Positions 26,428 through 34,044 of a stretch of 39,244 nt of DNA are shown one piece after another. This DNA comes from an uncultured Lachnospiraceae bacterium (GTDB lineage: Bacteria > Bacillota > Clostridia > Lachnospirales > Lachnospiraceae). A program made the translations under genes and the position numbers. Where the stretch lies: NCBI GenBank assembly GCA_948470755.1, contig CAOKPU010000025.1, positions 1 to 39,244 on the forward strand. Reading direction: 5' to 3'. The notes beneath the pieces are model-generated. The model had not been told where the DNA came from and made no database searches. It saw only the letters and a list, made by a program, of their open reading frames with translations. The number at the start of each line of letters is the position of its first letter. Position 1 is the first letter of the stretch.

Positions 26428-26832
26428 ATGATATCTTTAAAAATCCATCACATTGGATATCTGGTAAAAAAAATGAAAAAAGCGGCGGAGGGATTCGAGC
26501 GTCTTGGATATACCGCTTCTTCCGACGTCATCCACGACGATAATCGGAAGATCCATATCCTCTTTATGGAAAAAGACGGTTACCGCATAGAGCTGGTTTC
26601 CCCCTCCGATGAGCAGTCCGTCGTCGCGGGGCTTTTAAAAAAATATAAAAACAGCCCCTATCATATATGCTATGAAACGCCCGATTTTGATGCGGATTTT
26701 GATTCGCTGTCCAAAAAAGGCTTCACAGCGATCGACGTTCCCGCGCCCGCCCCGGCCTTTCAGGGAAGACGCGTCGTATTCCTTATGAGCCCTGCTTTAG
26801 GGATGATCGAACTGCTGGAATCTAATCCTTGA
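26428..26832 (+). CDS. VOC family protein (glyoxalase/epimerase-like)
   Basis: A 134-residue vicinal-oxygen-chelate protein, one full two-module domain, similar in size and motifs to methylmalonyl-CoA epimerase. Likely metal ligands are His7 or His8 (KIHHIGYLV), Glu55 (RIELVSP), His79 (SPYHICYE) and Glu128 (MIELLE). The RBS CCGGAGG is six to seven bases from the ATG. It lies on the opposite strand to its neighbours, diverges from MBOAT and overlaps the acyl carrier protein gene tail to tail by 11 bases. An action on the carrier-bound or free acyl group, such as epimerisation, is plausible given the company but is not shown. Confidence 0.85.
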   Translation: MISLKIHHIGYLVKKMKKAAEGFERLGYTASSDVIHDDNRKIHILFMEKDGYRIELVSPSDEQSVVAGLLKKYKNSPYHICYETPDFDADFDSLSKKGFTAIDVPAPAPAFQGRRVVFLMSPALGMIELLESNP

Positions 26833-27067
26833 TCTGGCTCATGATGATATCCGCCATTTCCCCCACATTTTTCATGGTGACTACCTGTCCCATGGAGAAC
26901 TTTATTCCGAATTCCTGCTCCACCGCGGCAATCAGGTTAATATGCTCCAAAGAATCCCAGTCCTCGATATCATCCGCAGTCGTCCCTTCCCCCACAGTAA
27001 TCGACTCATCATCGAATACATCCTGGAATACTCCGTTCAATGTTGCAAATACCTCTTCTCTCGTCAT
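26822..27067 (-). CDS. Acyl carrier protein
   Basis: An 81-residue carrier protein, standard ACP size. Ser39 in EDWDSLEHINL is the site for the 4'-phosphopantetheine arm. The W-D-S-L form is more like specialised carrier proteins (DltC and polyketide or FkbH-linked carriers) than the fatty-acid ACP, which has a DSL in a different setting. It is the second gene after the FkbH-like gene on the same strand, 59 bases away. It probably carries the acyl group made by that enzyme. Confidence 0.92.
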   Translation of the reverse strand: MTREEVFATLNGVFQDVFDDESITVGEGTTADDIEDWDSLEHINLIAAVEQEFGIKFSMGQVVTMKNVGEMADIIMSQIKD

Positions 27068-27126
27068 CTTTTTTTCCTCGCTTCTTTAAATATTTTATGA
27101 AAACATTTTATTGAATCATTTCAATG

Positions 27127-28920
27127 CTATCTTTCTATGATTTCTATATATCTGTTTTTCTTCTCATAATGCTTTGGGATATCATAAACCCATACCGTGT
27201 TCCCGTTTTCATCCTCTTCGGCCTTAGCAAACCCCTGTAGCCCATAAAAGTTTTCCACCATACGGTTCTTGGCGGTAGGGTAATAATAACCTGTTATTGC
27301 GGCTATCCCCGCTTTCCCGCATTCTTCCACCAGCCTGTCCATCATGGCGTATTCCATATCCCTTTTCAGCACCCGGCAGCTCATGATCCATAAATCAATA
27401 TGAAGCGTCTTCTCTTTCTTTTCCCCGATCACAACGGACACGACCCCGTTATCCCCGAATCTGTCCTCCAGCTTCCCGTACAAAGTGATATGATCCGGGG
27501 AAGCCGCCGTCTGCTCGATCTCGCTTTGGGTATATCTTCTGGTCGTCAAGTTAAACTGGTTGCTCTTATTGGTCAACTGGGCGATCCTTGCCATATAAAC
27601 CGGCTCAAAGGATCTGACTATCCCTTTCATCTTGAGCGATTTCAAGTATTCGCCGTAATCGGCAAACCCGGCCTGCTGTTTCTCCCTCATAAGATTGGCT
27701 TTATACATATCGCTGCGTTTCTTATCATCCTCTGAAAGGCTGGTCACCTCAAAGAAACCGGAACGGTCTAAAATATGGATATATTGTTCCGGCCTGCCGA
27801 TCTCCGGAACCGCCGCCCCCGGAAACTGCATCCTTACAATTTCCCGTTCCGCCGGATTGTCGTCCACAAATACAAGGCTTTCCGGCAATATATTCAATTC
27901 CGCGGCGATATCCGCCATATTCTTGCTTTTAGGCTCCCAATTGGCTTTGATCAGAATGAAATCTTCCGGCTTTAGGATCCCCGCCGGATGGTTCAATCCC
28001 GCAAGGGCGTTTTCTTCCTCATTCTTGGAATTCACATTCAGCATAACGCCGATATCCTTATGCTCTTTTATATATGCCTGGAATTCCGCATAGACCTGTC
28101 CCATGGAAGTCTCTTGCCCAATCTCTATATTTTCCGCCCCATCATCGCCCACAATGCCGCCCCAAAGCGTATTGTCCAGATCGAGTACAAGCGCTTTCTT
28201 ATTTTTTCCGAACACCGCTTTGATCATATTGCATAAGTTGTATGAGAATTCCGGGATCGCCTGCATACACAGACAATATTTGTACATATGCCAATAAAAA
28301 GGATCGGCCCACTTATCCAAACCATAAGCCGATGAAATATAATTAATATCGTGGATATAAAAATTCCCATGGGATTCCGCATGCTGATAAAACCGCTCAT
28401 TCAGCCTCGTCAGAAAACGGATCCGCCCATTTACGCCGACCGCGTCACGATTCCCCAGCAGGCGGTAAAACGGATACTCAAAATTATTCTGTATCACCGG
28501 GCAATGATAGGTTCCCTCCAGCTTGTCCCACATGGATGAAAAATGGGCGTACTGCTCTTCCAGCATAGCTTCCACTGTCTCCGCGTTATCTCCCGGCGCC
28601 GGATAGGAAGCGATGTTCCTGCTGCTGGTATGGATATAAATAAGATCCGGGGCAAACGCATCCAATTCGGGATTTCCAAACATAGCATCCTGAAAATACT
28701 GCCCATACTCCGATTCGTAAAACTCCGGCTCGATCCCCTGATGCAGAAGAAAGATTTCCAGGATACGGACAATATCATGGGTGGTGCTTCCGCCCAGCAC
28801 TGCGATCTTCTTCTTTATGCGCCCTATATCCTGCCCGGACAGGATGCGTTTTAACTTTCTTGCATTTTTTAATATATAATCACTGTCAAAAGGATATTCC
28901 AATTCTTTCAATCTTATCAT
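27127..28920 (-). CDS. FkbH-like HAD-IIIC protein with N-terminal SGNH-like and C-terminal GNAT-like domains
   Basis: A cytoplasmic protein of about 597 residues. Residues 1-220 look like a Rossmann/SGNH-like domain (KIAVLGGSTTHD). The HAD domain covers about 240-390: nucleophile Asp247 and Asp249 in VLDLDNTLWGG, Lys in ILIKANWEPKS, and Asp353/Asp354 in LVFVDDNPAERE. The last 160 residues resemble the GNAT-like part of FkbH, with Cys515 in WIMSCRVLKRD. FkbH proteins are known to take the three-carbon unit of 1,3-bisphosphoglycerate, remove phosphate and load glycerate on a carrier protein. The neighbouring carrier protein gene fits this. The ATG at 28920 is chosen because the earlier in-frame start lies inside a terminator; TTG at 28911 is also possible. 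Confidence 0.88.
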   Translation of the reverse strand: MIRLKELEYPFDSDYILKNARKLKRILSGQDIGRIKKKIAVLGGSTTHDIVRILEIFLLHQGIEPEFYESEYGQYFQDAMFGNPELDAFAPDLIYIHTSSRNIASYPAPGDNAETVEAMLEEQYAHFSSMWDKLEGTYHCPVIQNNFEYPFYRLLGNRDAVGVNGRIRFLTRLNERFYQHAESHGNFYIHDINYISSAYGLDKWADPFYWHMYKYCLCMQAIPEFSYNLCNMIKAVFGKNKKALVLDLDNTLWGGIVGDDGAENIEIGQETSMGQVYAEFQAYIKEHKDIGVMLNVNSKNEEENALAGLNHPAGILKPEDFILIKANWEPKSKNMADIAAELNILPESLVFVDDNPAEREIVRMQFPGAAVPEIGRPEQYIHILDRSGFFEVTSLSEDDKKRSDMYKANLMREKQQAGFADYGEYLKSLKMKGIVRSFEPVYMARIAQLTNKSNQFNLTTRRYTQSEIEQTAASPDHITLYGKLEDRFGDNGVVSVVIGEKKEKTLHIDLWIMSCRVLKRDMEYAMMDRLVEECGKAGIAAITGYYYPTAKNRMVENFYGLQGFAKAEEDENGNTVWVYDIPKHYEKKNRYIEIIER

Positions 28921-28941
28921 TCTCCATTCTGCAACGGTTAA

Positions 28942-28965
28942 AAGCGGATGCCAAAACATCCGCTT
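28942..28965 (-). terminator. Intrinsic terminator of the SGNH lipoprotein gene
   Basis: On the minus strand a perfect 9-bp stem AAGCGGATG/CATCCGCTT with a 6-nt loop is followed by TT of a TTTT run. It lies between the lipoprotein stop (29001) and the FkbH start (28920). A TAAAAT lies just upstream of the hairpin, so a promoter for the FkbH gene could overlap it. Confidence 0.65.
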
Positions 28966-29000
28966 AGTATTTTACCATACTTTGCTATTCGCCGCTACCT

Positions 29001-30077
29001 TTAATTATTTTTTGTAGACTCGTATTCCAGGATAACCTGCGATAATTTCTCCGCATATTTCCGTCTTCCTTTTTCCGCAAGATGAATACCGTCCTCAAGA
29101 TACTCGCTGGCCGAATACGTATCCAGCCCAATCCCTTCGTAGGCGTTCAGGAACAGCGTATGCATATCCGCCGACACATTGCCGCATACCCTGTAGTATT
29201 CCACCAGCTTGCCGCCTCCATTGCTGACCATGTTGCCGTCCCCTAAGTAGGAACCGTCTTTTCCCCAGAACTGGGCGTAGTTAGGCGAACATAATACTAT
29301 GGCGGCGTCCGGGAAAGAAGTCCTTAACCTTTGTATGGCAATACGCAAAGCTCCCACATACGTATATTCGTCATAAAAGTCATCCTCGTCATTTAACGGT
29401 ATCCCGCTTAAAAAGTCATTCATCCCATATTCAATGACAAAATAATCCGTCTTGGAAAAATCGCAACTGGCAAACACTTCCCCGGCCCGGTGGCCGTCCA
29501 TGATCCCTGGGCCTACTTCCCCGCAAATCGCGTGGACGACCCCTTGCAGCGACCGGGAATCCCATTCCTCATAGGAAGCATTTTCATAAGTCGTCAAAGC
29601 GGCCGTCGTCCCCCCCATCGCCAGGTTATACACATCCGCATTGCAGTATTCCCCTGTCAGATAAGCAATGCCCGTTTCGTTCCTGTACCCGTCCAGGATA
29701 CTGTCGCCTAAAAATACGATCTGCAGCTTATTTTCATCCCTGGTTTCCGGGATCTTCTCCGTCATTGCCGCTTCCCCGATCTGAGGTTCCTGCAGTTCCT
29801 CCGGATTTACAGTCACTTCTTCCGGCTGCCCCGCCTCCTCCTCTTGCCCTGTTTCCGGCTGATTCGCCTCTTGCCCCTCCGATCCCTTCGTCTGGGCGGT
29901 TGCATTCTCCATATTCATCTCTTCCGTTGCCCAGGGGATTTCATTGATCACGATCGCATCCCCCGACATATCCGCAGCGTCAGGGATTTCTTCCTTTACG
30001 TCTTTCGCCTCTTTCCCGCATCCCATCATCAATACCGCAGAAAAAACAAGAGCGGCGGCCACATGTAATTTTTTCAT
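29001..30077 (-). CDS. SGNH/GDSL lipoprotein with long acidic linker
   Basis: A 358-residue surface lipoprotein. The signal peptide MKKLHVAAALVFSAVLMMGC gives the lipidated Cys20. A linker of about 95 residues (22-118) is rich in Glu, Gln, Pro and Ala and probably spans the cell wall. The SGNH domain follows: VFLGDSILDG with Ser126, NLAMGGTT, YGMNDFLSG with Asn, and DGIH with Asp329 and His332. The start at 30077 has GGAGGG five bases upstream; the frame is open for 47 more codons upstream but these read through a hairpin-rich leader. It likely edits acyl groups on the surface glycan. It is monocistronic, with a terminator at 28942-28965 and a promoter near 30306. Confidence 0.88.
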   Translation of the reverse strand: MKKLHVAAALVFSAVLMMGCGKEAKDVKEEIPDAADMSGDAIVINEIPWATEEMNMENATAQTKGSEGQEANQPETGQEEEAGQPEEVTVNPEELQEPQIGEAAMTEKIPETRDENKLQIVFLGDSILDGYRNETGIAYLTGEYCNADVYNLAMGGTTAALTTYENASYEEWDSRSLQGVVHAICGEVGPGIMDGHRAGEVFASCDFSKTDYFVIEYGMNDFLSGIPLNDEDDFYDEYTYVGALRIAIQRLRTSFPDAAIVLCSPNYAQFWGKDGSYLGDGNMVSNGGGKLVEYYRVCGNVSADMHTLFLNAYEGIGLDTYSASEYLEDGIHLAEKGRRKYAEKLSQVILEYESTKNN

Positions 30078-30116
30078 AATTCCCTCCATTTCTGCGCTTC
30101 TTGTTGCGCATAATGA

Positions 30117-30175
30117 GTTTGTGTCTGCGCGGCTTTTATGCACAGCAAGTTTGTGGATGCCGCGCGGACACAAAC
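30117..30175 (-). repeat. Leader hairpin with 17-bp arms
   Basis: GTTTGTGTCTGCGCGGC (30117-30133) pairs with 30159-30175 at 16 of 17 positions, with a 25-nt loop. It lies about 40 bases upstream of the lipoprotein start, within its predicted leader. A third AAGTTTGTGG sits in the loop (30147-30156) and a related CAAACTTGTGTC lies at 30285-30296. It may be an attenuator-like structure or a set of operators. Confidence 0.6.
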
Positions 30176-30305
30176 TTGCAGATTGTCGCTTCCTATGAAG
30201 CCAACGGCCCCGCAGCATCCGTCAAATATAAACATCTGCCCGGCTCATTGCCTGCGGGAATAAAAATTCTACTTGCATATTTGTCAAACTTGTGTCTATA
30301 TTTCA

Positions 30306-30314
30306 ATTATAGCA
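30306..30314 (-). promoter_or_regulatory. Extended -10 promoter of the SGNH lipoprotein gene
   Basis: On the minus strand TGCTATAAT is a perfect extended -10 (TATAAT at 30311-30306). No good -35 is seen at 17 bases; TTGCAG lies only 14 bases upstream. Transcription would start near 30299, giving a leader of about 220 bases. Confidence 0.5.
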
Positions 30315-30393
30315 TGTTTTTTTGTCTGCAACGCGTTTCTCCTCATTATTAAAGAAACATTCCGCAAACATTAAAGAAAACTTAATATATTTT

Positions 30394-30402
30394 TGCTATT
30401 AT
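30394..30402 (+). promoter_or_regulatory. Extended -10 promoter of the third MBOAT gene
   Basis: TGCTATTAT at 30394-30402 is an extended -10, 27 bases before the MBOAT start codon. Upstream are two direct repeats ATTAAAGAAA at 30348-30357 and 30370-30379, 22 bases apart, close to two helical turns. They could bind a response regulator or other activator in place of a -35 box. Confidence 0.4.
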
Positions 30403-30429
30403 TTGTCCTTGAAAGAATAGAGGTTGTTT

Positions 30430-31899
30430 ATGATATTTAATTCTATGGCATTTGCCATATTTTTACCAATCGTGTTTATTTTATACTGGGTTTTCCCGCA
30501 TAAATACCGTTATCTTTTCCTTTTAGCGGCCAGTTTTTATTTCTATATGTATATGGACGTAAGGTATTTGTTTTTCCTTTCAGGCACCTGCGTCCTCTCC
30601 TTTTTTCTCGGCCTTGCCCTTCAACGGGCAAAGACCCCCTCTTCCAAAAAAATATTCCTTTTTACAGGTGTGCTGATCCTGGCAGGCGTCCTGATCCTGC
30701 TCAAATATCTGGGCTTTTTTCTGGGACTTACGGGCCTGCCCTCCCCTGCTATACAGTTTATGCTGCCCGTAGGGATTTCATTCTACACCTTCCAGACATT
30801 AGGATATCTAATCGATATTTATAGGGGAAAGTATCCTGCGGAGCGTCATTTCGGCTATTATTGCCTATTTGTCTCCTTTTTCCCCCATCTTCTTTCCGGC
30901 CCCATCGGCCGGGGGGATCTTTTGCTTCCCCAGTTTAAAAAAGTACGTTCCTTCGACTCTTCCAAGGCCGCCTATGGAGTCAAATTAATGACGGTCGGTT
31001 ATTTTAAAAAGCTTGTGGTAGCAGGCCTTCTCACTCCTACGGTAGATGCGGTATATAACAACCCCGAGAATTATATCGGCTTAGTTTACATCATTGCCAC
31101 CGTTATGTTTGCCTTGCAGATCTATTGTGATTTTTCCGGCTATTCGGATATTGCCGCAGGCTGCGCCAAGCTTTTTGGCATAGATCTGACGGAGAATTTC
31201 AAGACTCCTTACTTTTCCCGCAGCATCAGGGAATTCTGGGGGCGGTGGCATATTTCCCTTTCCGGATGGTTCCGGGATTACGTATACATCCCCTTAGGCG
31301 GCAACCGCGTCTGCATGTTCCGCCATTGCCTCAACTTAATGCTGACTTTCCTTATCAGCGGCCTATGGCATGGGGCAGGGCTGACTTATCTTGTCTGGGG
31401 AGGCATCCACGGCTTTTATCAGATCATAGAGGCATGCTTTCAAAGAGCAGGAAACTCTGCGCGTACACGGCTGCAGATACAGCATACGCCTTCCTCCGAC
31501 GCAGGGCAGACAGGTAAACACAGCAGGATAAAAAACATGTTTTCCACATTCCTTACTTTTTTGGCCGTATGCTTCGCCTGGGTATTTTTTCGCGCCAATA
31601 GCTTGAGCGACGCCTGGAGAATCATTTCTCTTAGTTTGTATGGGATAAATGACTTTGACAATTATTTAAAAACCGCCATTATCTGCCTCGATCAATCCTA
31701 TAGTTATCTGATTTATTTATGCATCCCCATCTTCCTTTTGATGCTTTACGATTACGCCTCCTTAAAAACCGACGTCATCGCTTATCTTTCTTCCAGAAAG
31801 GCCGGGGTACGCTATTGCGTATACGTTCTTTTCCTGCTCGCCATATTATTATTTTCAGAGAAAGGAGTATCAACTGAATTTTACTATTTTCAGTTTTGA
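30430..31899 (+). CDS. MBOAT family O-acyltransferase, third copy
   Basis: A polytopic acyltransferase of about 489 residues of the AlgI/DltB class. His314 in SGLWHGAGLTY is the predicted catalytic His; LPVGISFYTFQTLGYLID, YCDFSGYSDIAAG and FWGRWHISLSGWFRDYVYIPLGG are family marks. The ATG at 30430 has AGAGG six bases upstream; a TTG six bases earlier is possible. It is followed after 12 bases by its SGNH-like partner gene, forming a two-gene plus-strand unit inserted between minus-strand glycan genes. The acyl group and acceptor are unknown; acetyl is the common case. Confidence 0.94.
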   Translation: MIFNSMAFAIFLPIVFILYWVFPHKYRYLFLLAASFYFYMYMDVRYLFFLSGTCVLSFFLGLALQRAKTPSSKKIFLFTGVLILAGVLILLKYLGFFLGLTGLPSPAIQFMLPVGISFYTFQTLGYLIDIYRGKYPAERHFGYYCLFVSFFPHLLSGPIGRGDLLLPQFKKVRSFDSSKAAYGVKLMTVGYFKKLVVAGLLTPTVDAVYNNPENYIGLVYIIATVMFALQIYCDFSGYSDIAAGCAKLFGIDLTENFKTPYFSRSIREFWGRWHISLSGWFRDYVYIPLGGNRVCMFRHCLNLMLTFLISGLWHGAGLTYLVWGGIHGFYQIIEACFQRAGNSARTRLQIQHTPSSDAGQTGKHSRIKNMFSTFLTFLAVCFAWVFFRANSLSDAWRIISLSLYGINDFDNYLKTAIICLDQSYSYLIYLCIPIFLLMLYDYASLKTDVIAYLSSRKAGVRYCVYVLFLLAILLFSEKGVSTEFYYFQF

Positions 31900-31911
31900 G
31901 CCACCGACGAT

Positions 31912-32931
31912 ATGAAACAAATTTTTATATTTATCTCCAAATGTCTTTTGGTATGCGCAGGCGCATTGCTCCTGCTCTTAATTTTAAATTACCGATATGA
32001 GCAGGTGCGGGAAAATCCTTACGCCGATGCGGATAAATTCAACTACATGAATTCCACTTATACGGACATCCAAATCTGCAATATCGGAAGTTCCCATGGG
32101 GAGTATGCTTTTTACTACGACGCCCTCTCCAAGATGCAAGGATATGAATGCTTTAATTTCGCTATGGCCAGCCAGACCTATGATTATGATTATGCCATTC
32201 TTTCCATGTATCAGAAGCACTTTTCAGAACAATGCTTTATGTTCATCCCGGTTTCTTACTTTTCATTTAACAATGAAGTTACCGATGAAAATGAGCAGCA
32301 ATTTTTAAGTTCCAAATATTATACGTTTTTATCGCCCAAGTACATTCCGGGCTACAACCCTTATGTGGATCTCATCACCCACTATTTTCCCATCCTATCC
32401 GCCGGCGAGGATATGGGCAAGCTTTTCCCTTCGTTGTCCTTATCCGTATTAGCGGCGCAAAAAGCGGATGAGGCTGCGGACCCTGCCAAAGAATCTCAAT
32501 TCCGGGAGAAAGCCCTCAACCGGTATCACCGCCATATGGACGGAAAAGAGAATTATTTTCTTCCGGAGCGGATAGACAACCTCTACGCCATCCTGGACTT
32601 TTGCAAACAGAACGATATCACGGCCGTCCTCATCACCACCCCTTATACCGGCTATTATTCCAGTTTATTTTCCCCGGAATTCAAAGCGGGATTTTCCGAT
32701 ATAGTGGACAGCATTGCAAGGGATACCGGCGTACCTTATTACGACTACTCCGCAGATCCCCGTTTTTCCAATTCCCTGGAATATTTTTCCGACGCCGATC
32801 ATTTGAACACGGAGGGAGCCGCCCTCTTTACCGGGATCATAGAAAAAGAAATCCCTGAATTCCAGGAATTTCTTTCCAATGTAGCTCCCAACGGCAAAGA
32901 ACTGGTACCGGGATGGAAACCGTCTTTTTAG
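31912..32931 (+). CDS. Membrane-anchored SGNH-like MBOAT partner (DltD-like)
   Basis: A 339-residue protein with one N-terminal helix (about 4-26) and an external domain. GSSHGEYAF (Ser60/Ser61) and DADHLNTEG (Asp294, His297) are the ends of an SGNH-type site. It shares layout, but little sequence, with the protein at 8496-9545, so the two MBOAT pairs are not a recent duplication. It is cotranscribed with the MBOAT gene before it. No clear RBS is seen, so translation may be coupled. It ends nine bases from the convergent aminotransferase gene, with no room for a terminator between. Confidence 0.8.
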   Translation: MKQIFIFISKCLLVCAGALLLLLILNYRYEQVRENPYADADKFNYMNSTYTDIQICNIGSSHGEYAFYYDALSKMQGYECFNFAMASQTYDYDYAILSMYQKHFSEQCFMFIPVSYFSFNNEVTDENEQQFLSSKYYTFLSPKYIPGYNPYVDLITHYFPILSAGEDMGKLFPSLSLSVLAAQKADEAADPAKESQFREKALNRYHRHMDGKENYFLPERIDNLYAILDFCKQNDITAVLITTPYTGYYSSLFSPEFKAGFSDIVDSIARDTGVPYYDYSADPRFSNSLEYFSDADHLNTEGAALFTGIIEKEIPEFQEFLSNVAPNGKELVPGWKPSF

Positions 32932-32940
32932 TATGGATCT

Positions 32941-34044
32941 TTAAACGTTCCCTTCATATTGATTGCACGCTTCTATTACCATCTCAACCTCTTCTTTTGT
33001 CATTTCCGGGAACATAGGAAGGGTCACGCAATGCTCCGCCAGATATTCCGCATTAGGGCAATCCCCTTTCCGATAACCCAAGTGAGCGTACGCCTTCTGC
33101 AAATGACAGGGGACGGGATAATGGCGGTGGCACTCAATCCCCCTTCCGGCCATATATTCCACAAAATGTTCCGCTTCCGGCACGGTAATGACAAAAAGAT
33201 GAAATACGGGTTCCGTATTTTCCGGGTGTTCCTGCATAACGATCAGGGGATTTTTGATCTCCTCCAGATAACGCTTCCCGATCTCCTGGCGCAGGGCCGT
33301 CCATTCGTCCAGATACTGCAGGCTGACGCTTAAGACTGCACCCTGAATCCCCTCCATACGCATATTATAGCCCACTACATCGTGATAATAACGCACTTTA
33401 CATCCCTGGTTTTTCCACGTGTCAATGGCCTCGATATATTCTTCTTTATCGCTCACTACGCTCCCTGCTTCGCCAAAAGCATACAGATTCTTACCCGGAT
33501 AAAAACTAAAACATCCAAGATCCCCAAGGCTACCCGTCATCCTGCCTTCGTATCTGGCTCCATGGGACTGGGCGCAGTCTTCCACAATATAAAGCCCATG
33601 CCTGTCCGCAATTTCTTTTACCCGCCCAAACTCAAAAGGCTGCCCGTAAAGATGCACGCCGATGATTGCTTTCGTTTTTCCGGTAATCTTTTCTTCGATC
33701 TTATCCGGATCGATCTCCCATGTATCCTTTGTACAGTCCACAAAGACCGGAATTGCGCCTACATAAGTAGGCCCCCATGCGCTGGCAATATACGTATTCG
33801 CAGGAACAATCACCTCATCCCCTTCCCCTATCCCCAGCGCCAGCATGGCAAGCTGCAGGGCGGAGGTTCCATTGTCCACGCCGGAAGCCGCCCTGACGCC
33901 GATGTAATCGGCAAATTCTTTATCGAATTTATCCGCAAACTTCCCTCCCGAAAAGGCCGTTTCCTCGCATACCGCCTCGATCGCCTTAAGGTATTCTTCT
34001 TTATGGTTTTGATAATTTCTGCTTAAATCAATCCTTTTTAACAT
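32941..34044 (-). CDS. DegT/DnrJ/EryC1/StrS family sugar aminotransferase
   Basis: A 367-residue PLP enzyme. Lys185 in FYPGKNLYAFGEAG binds PLP; Asp156 in VEDCAQSHGA contacts the pyridine nitrogen; DNGTSALQLAM is the phosphate-binding turn. Such enzymes add an amino group to keto-sugar nucleotides such as dTDP-3-keto-6-deoxyhexoses, giving amino sugars for polysaccharides. The start overlaps the GT2 gene upstream by 17 bases, so they are coupled. No dTDP-sugar dehydratase or ketoisomerase gene is in the window; those would have to be elsewhere. The exact sugar cannot be told. Confidence 0.93.
   Translation of the reverse strand: MLKRIDLSRNYQNHKEEYLKAIEAVCEETAFSGGKFADKFDKEFADYIGVRAASGVDNGTSALQLAMLALGIGEGDEVIVPANTYIASAWGPTYVGAIPVFVDCTKDTWEIDPDKIEEKITGKTKAIIGVHLYGQPFEFGRVKEIADRHGLYIVEDCAQSHGARYEGRMTGSLGDLGCFSFYPGKNLYAFGEAGSVVSDKEEYIEAIDTWKNQGCKVRYYHDVVGYNMRMEGIQGAVLSVSLQYLDEWTALRQEIGKRYLEEIKNPLIVMQEHPENTEPVFHLFVITVPEAEHFVEYMAGRGIECHRHYPVPCHLQKAYAHLGYRKGDCPNAEYLAEHCVTLPMFPEMTKEEVEMVIEACNQYEGNV

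Larger units (their letters stand above)
30078..30429. other. Divergent regulatory region with long leader
   Basis: This 352-base region separates the SGNH lipoprotein gene (minus) from the third MBOAT gene (plus). It has no gene. It holds a minus-strand extended -10 promoter, a GC-rich hairpin in the leader, several copies of an AAGTTTGTG-like motif, and a plus-strand promoter with two direct repeats upstream. The parts are listed separately. Confidence 0.6.

Noticed and set aside
28921-28959. Longer N-terminus for the FkbH-like protein
   Set aside because: The in-frame ATG at 28959 lies inside the terminator hairpin and has no RBS, and the extra residues do not fit the family start.
30078-30218. 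N-terminal extension of the SGNH lipoprotein
   Set aside because: The open frame crosses the structured leader; the ATG at 30077 has an ideal RBS and begins a perfect lipoprotein signal peptide.
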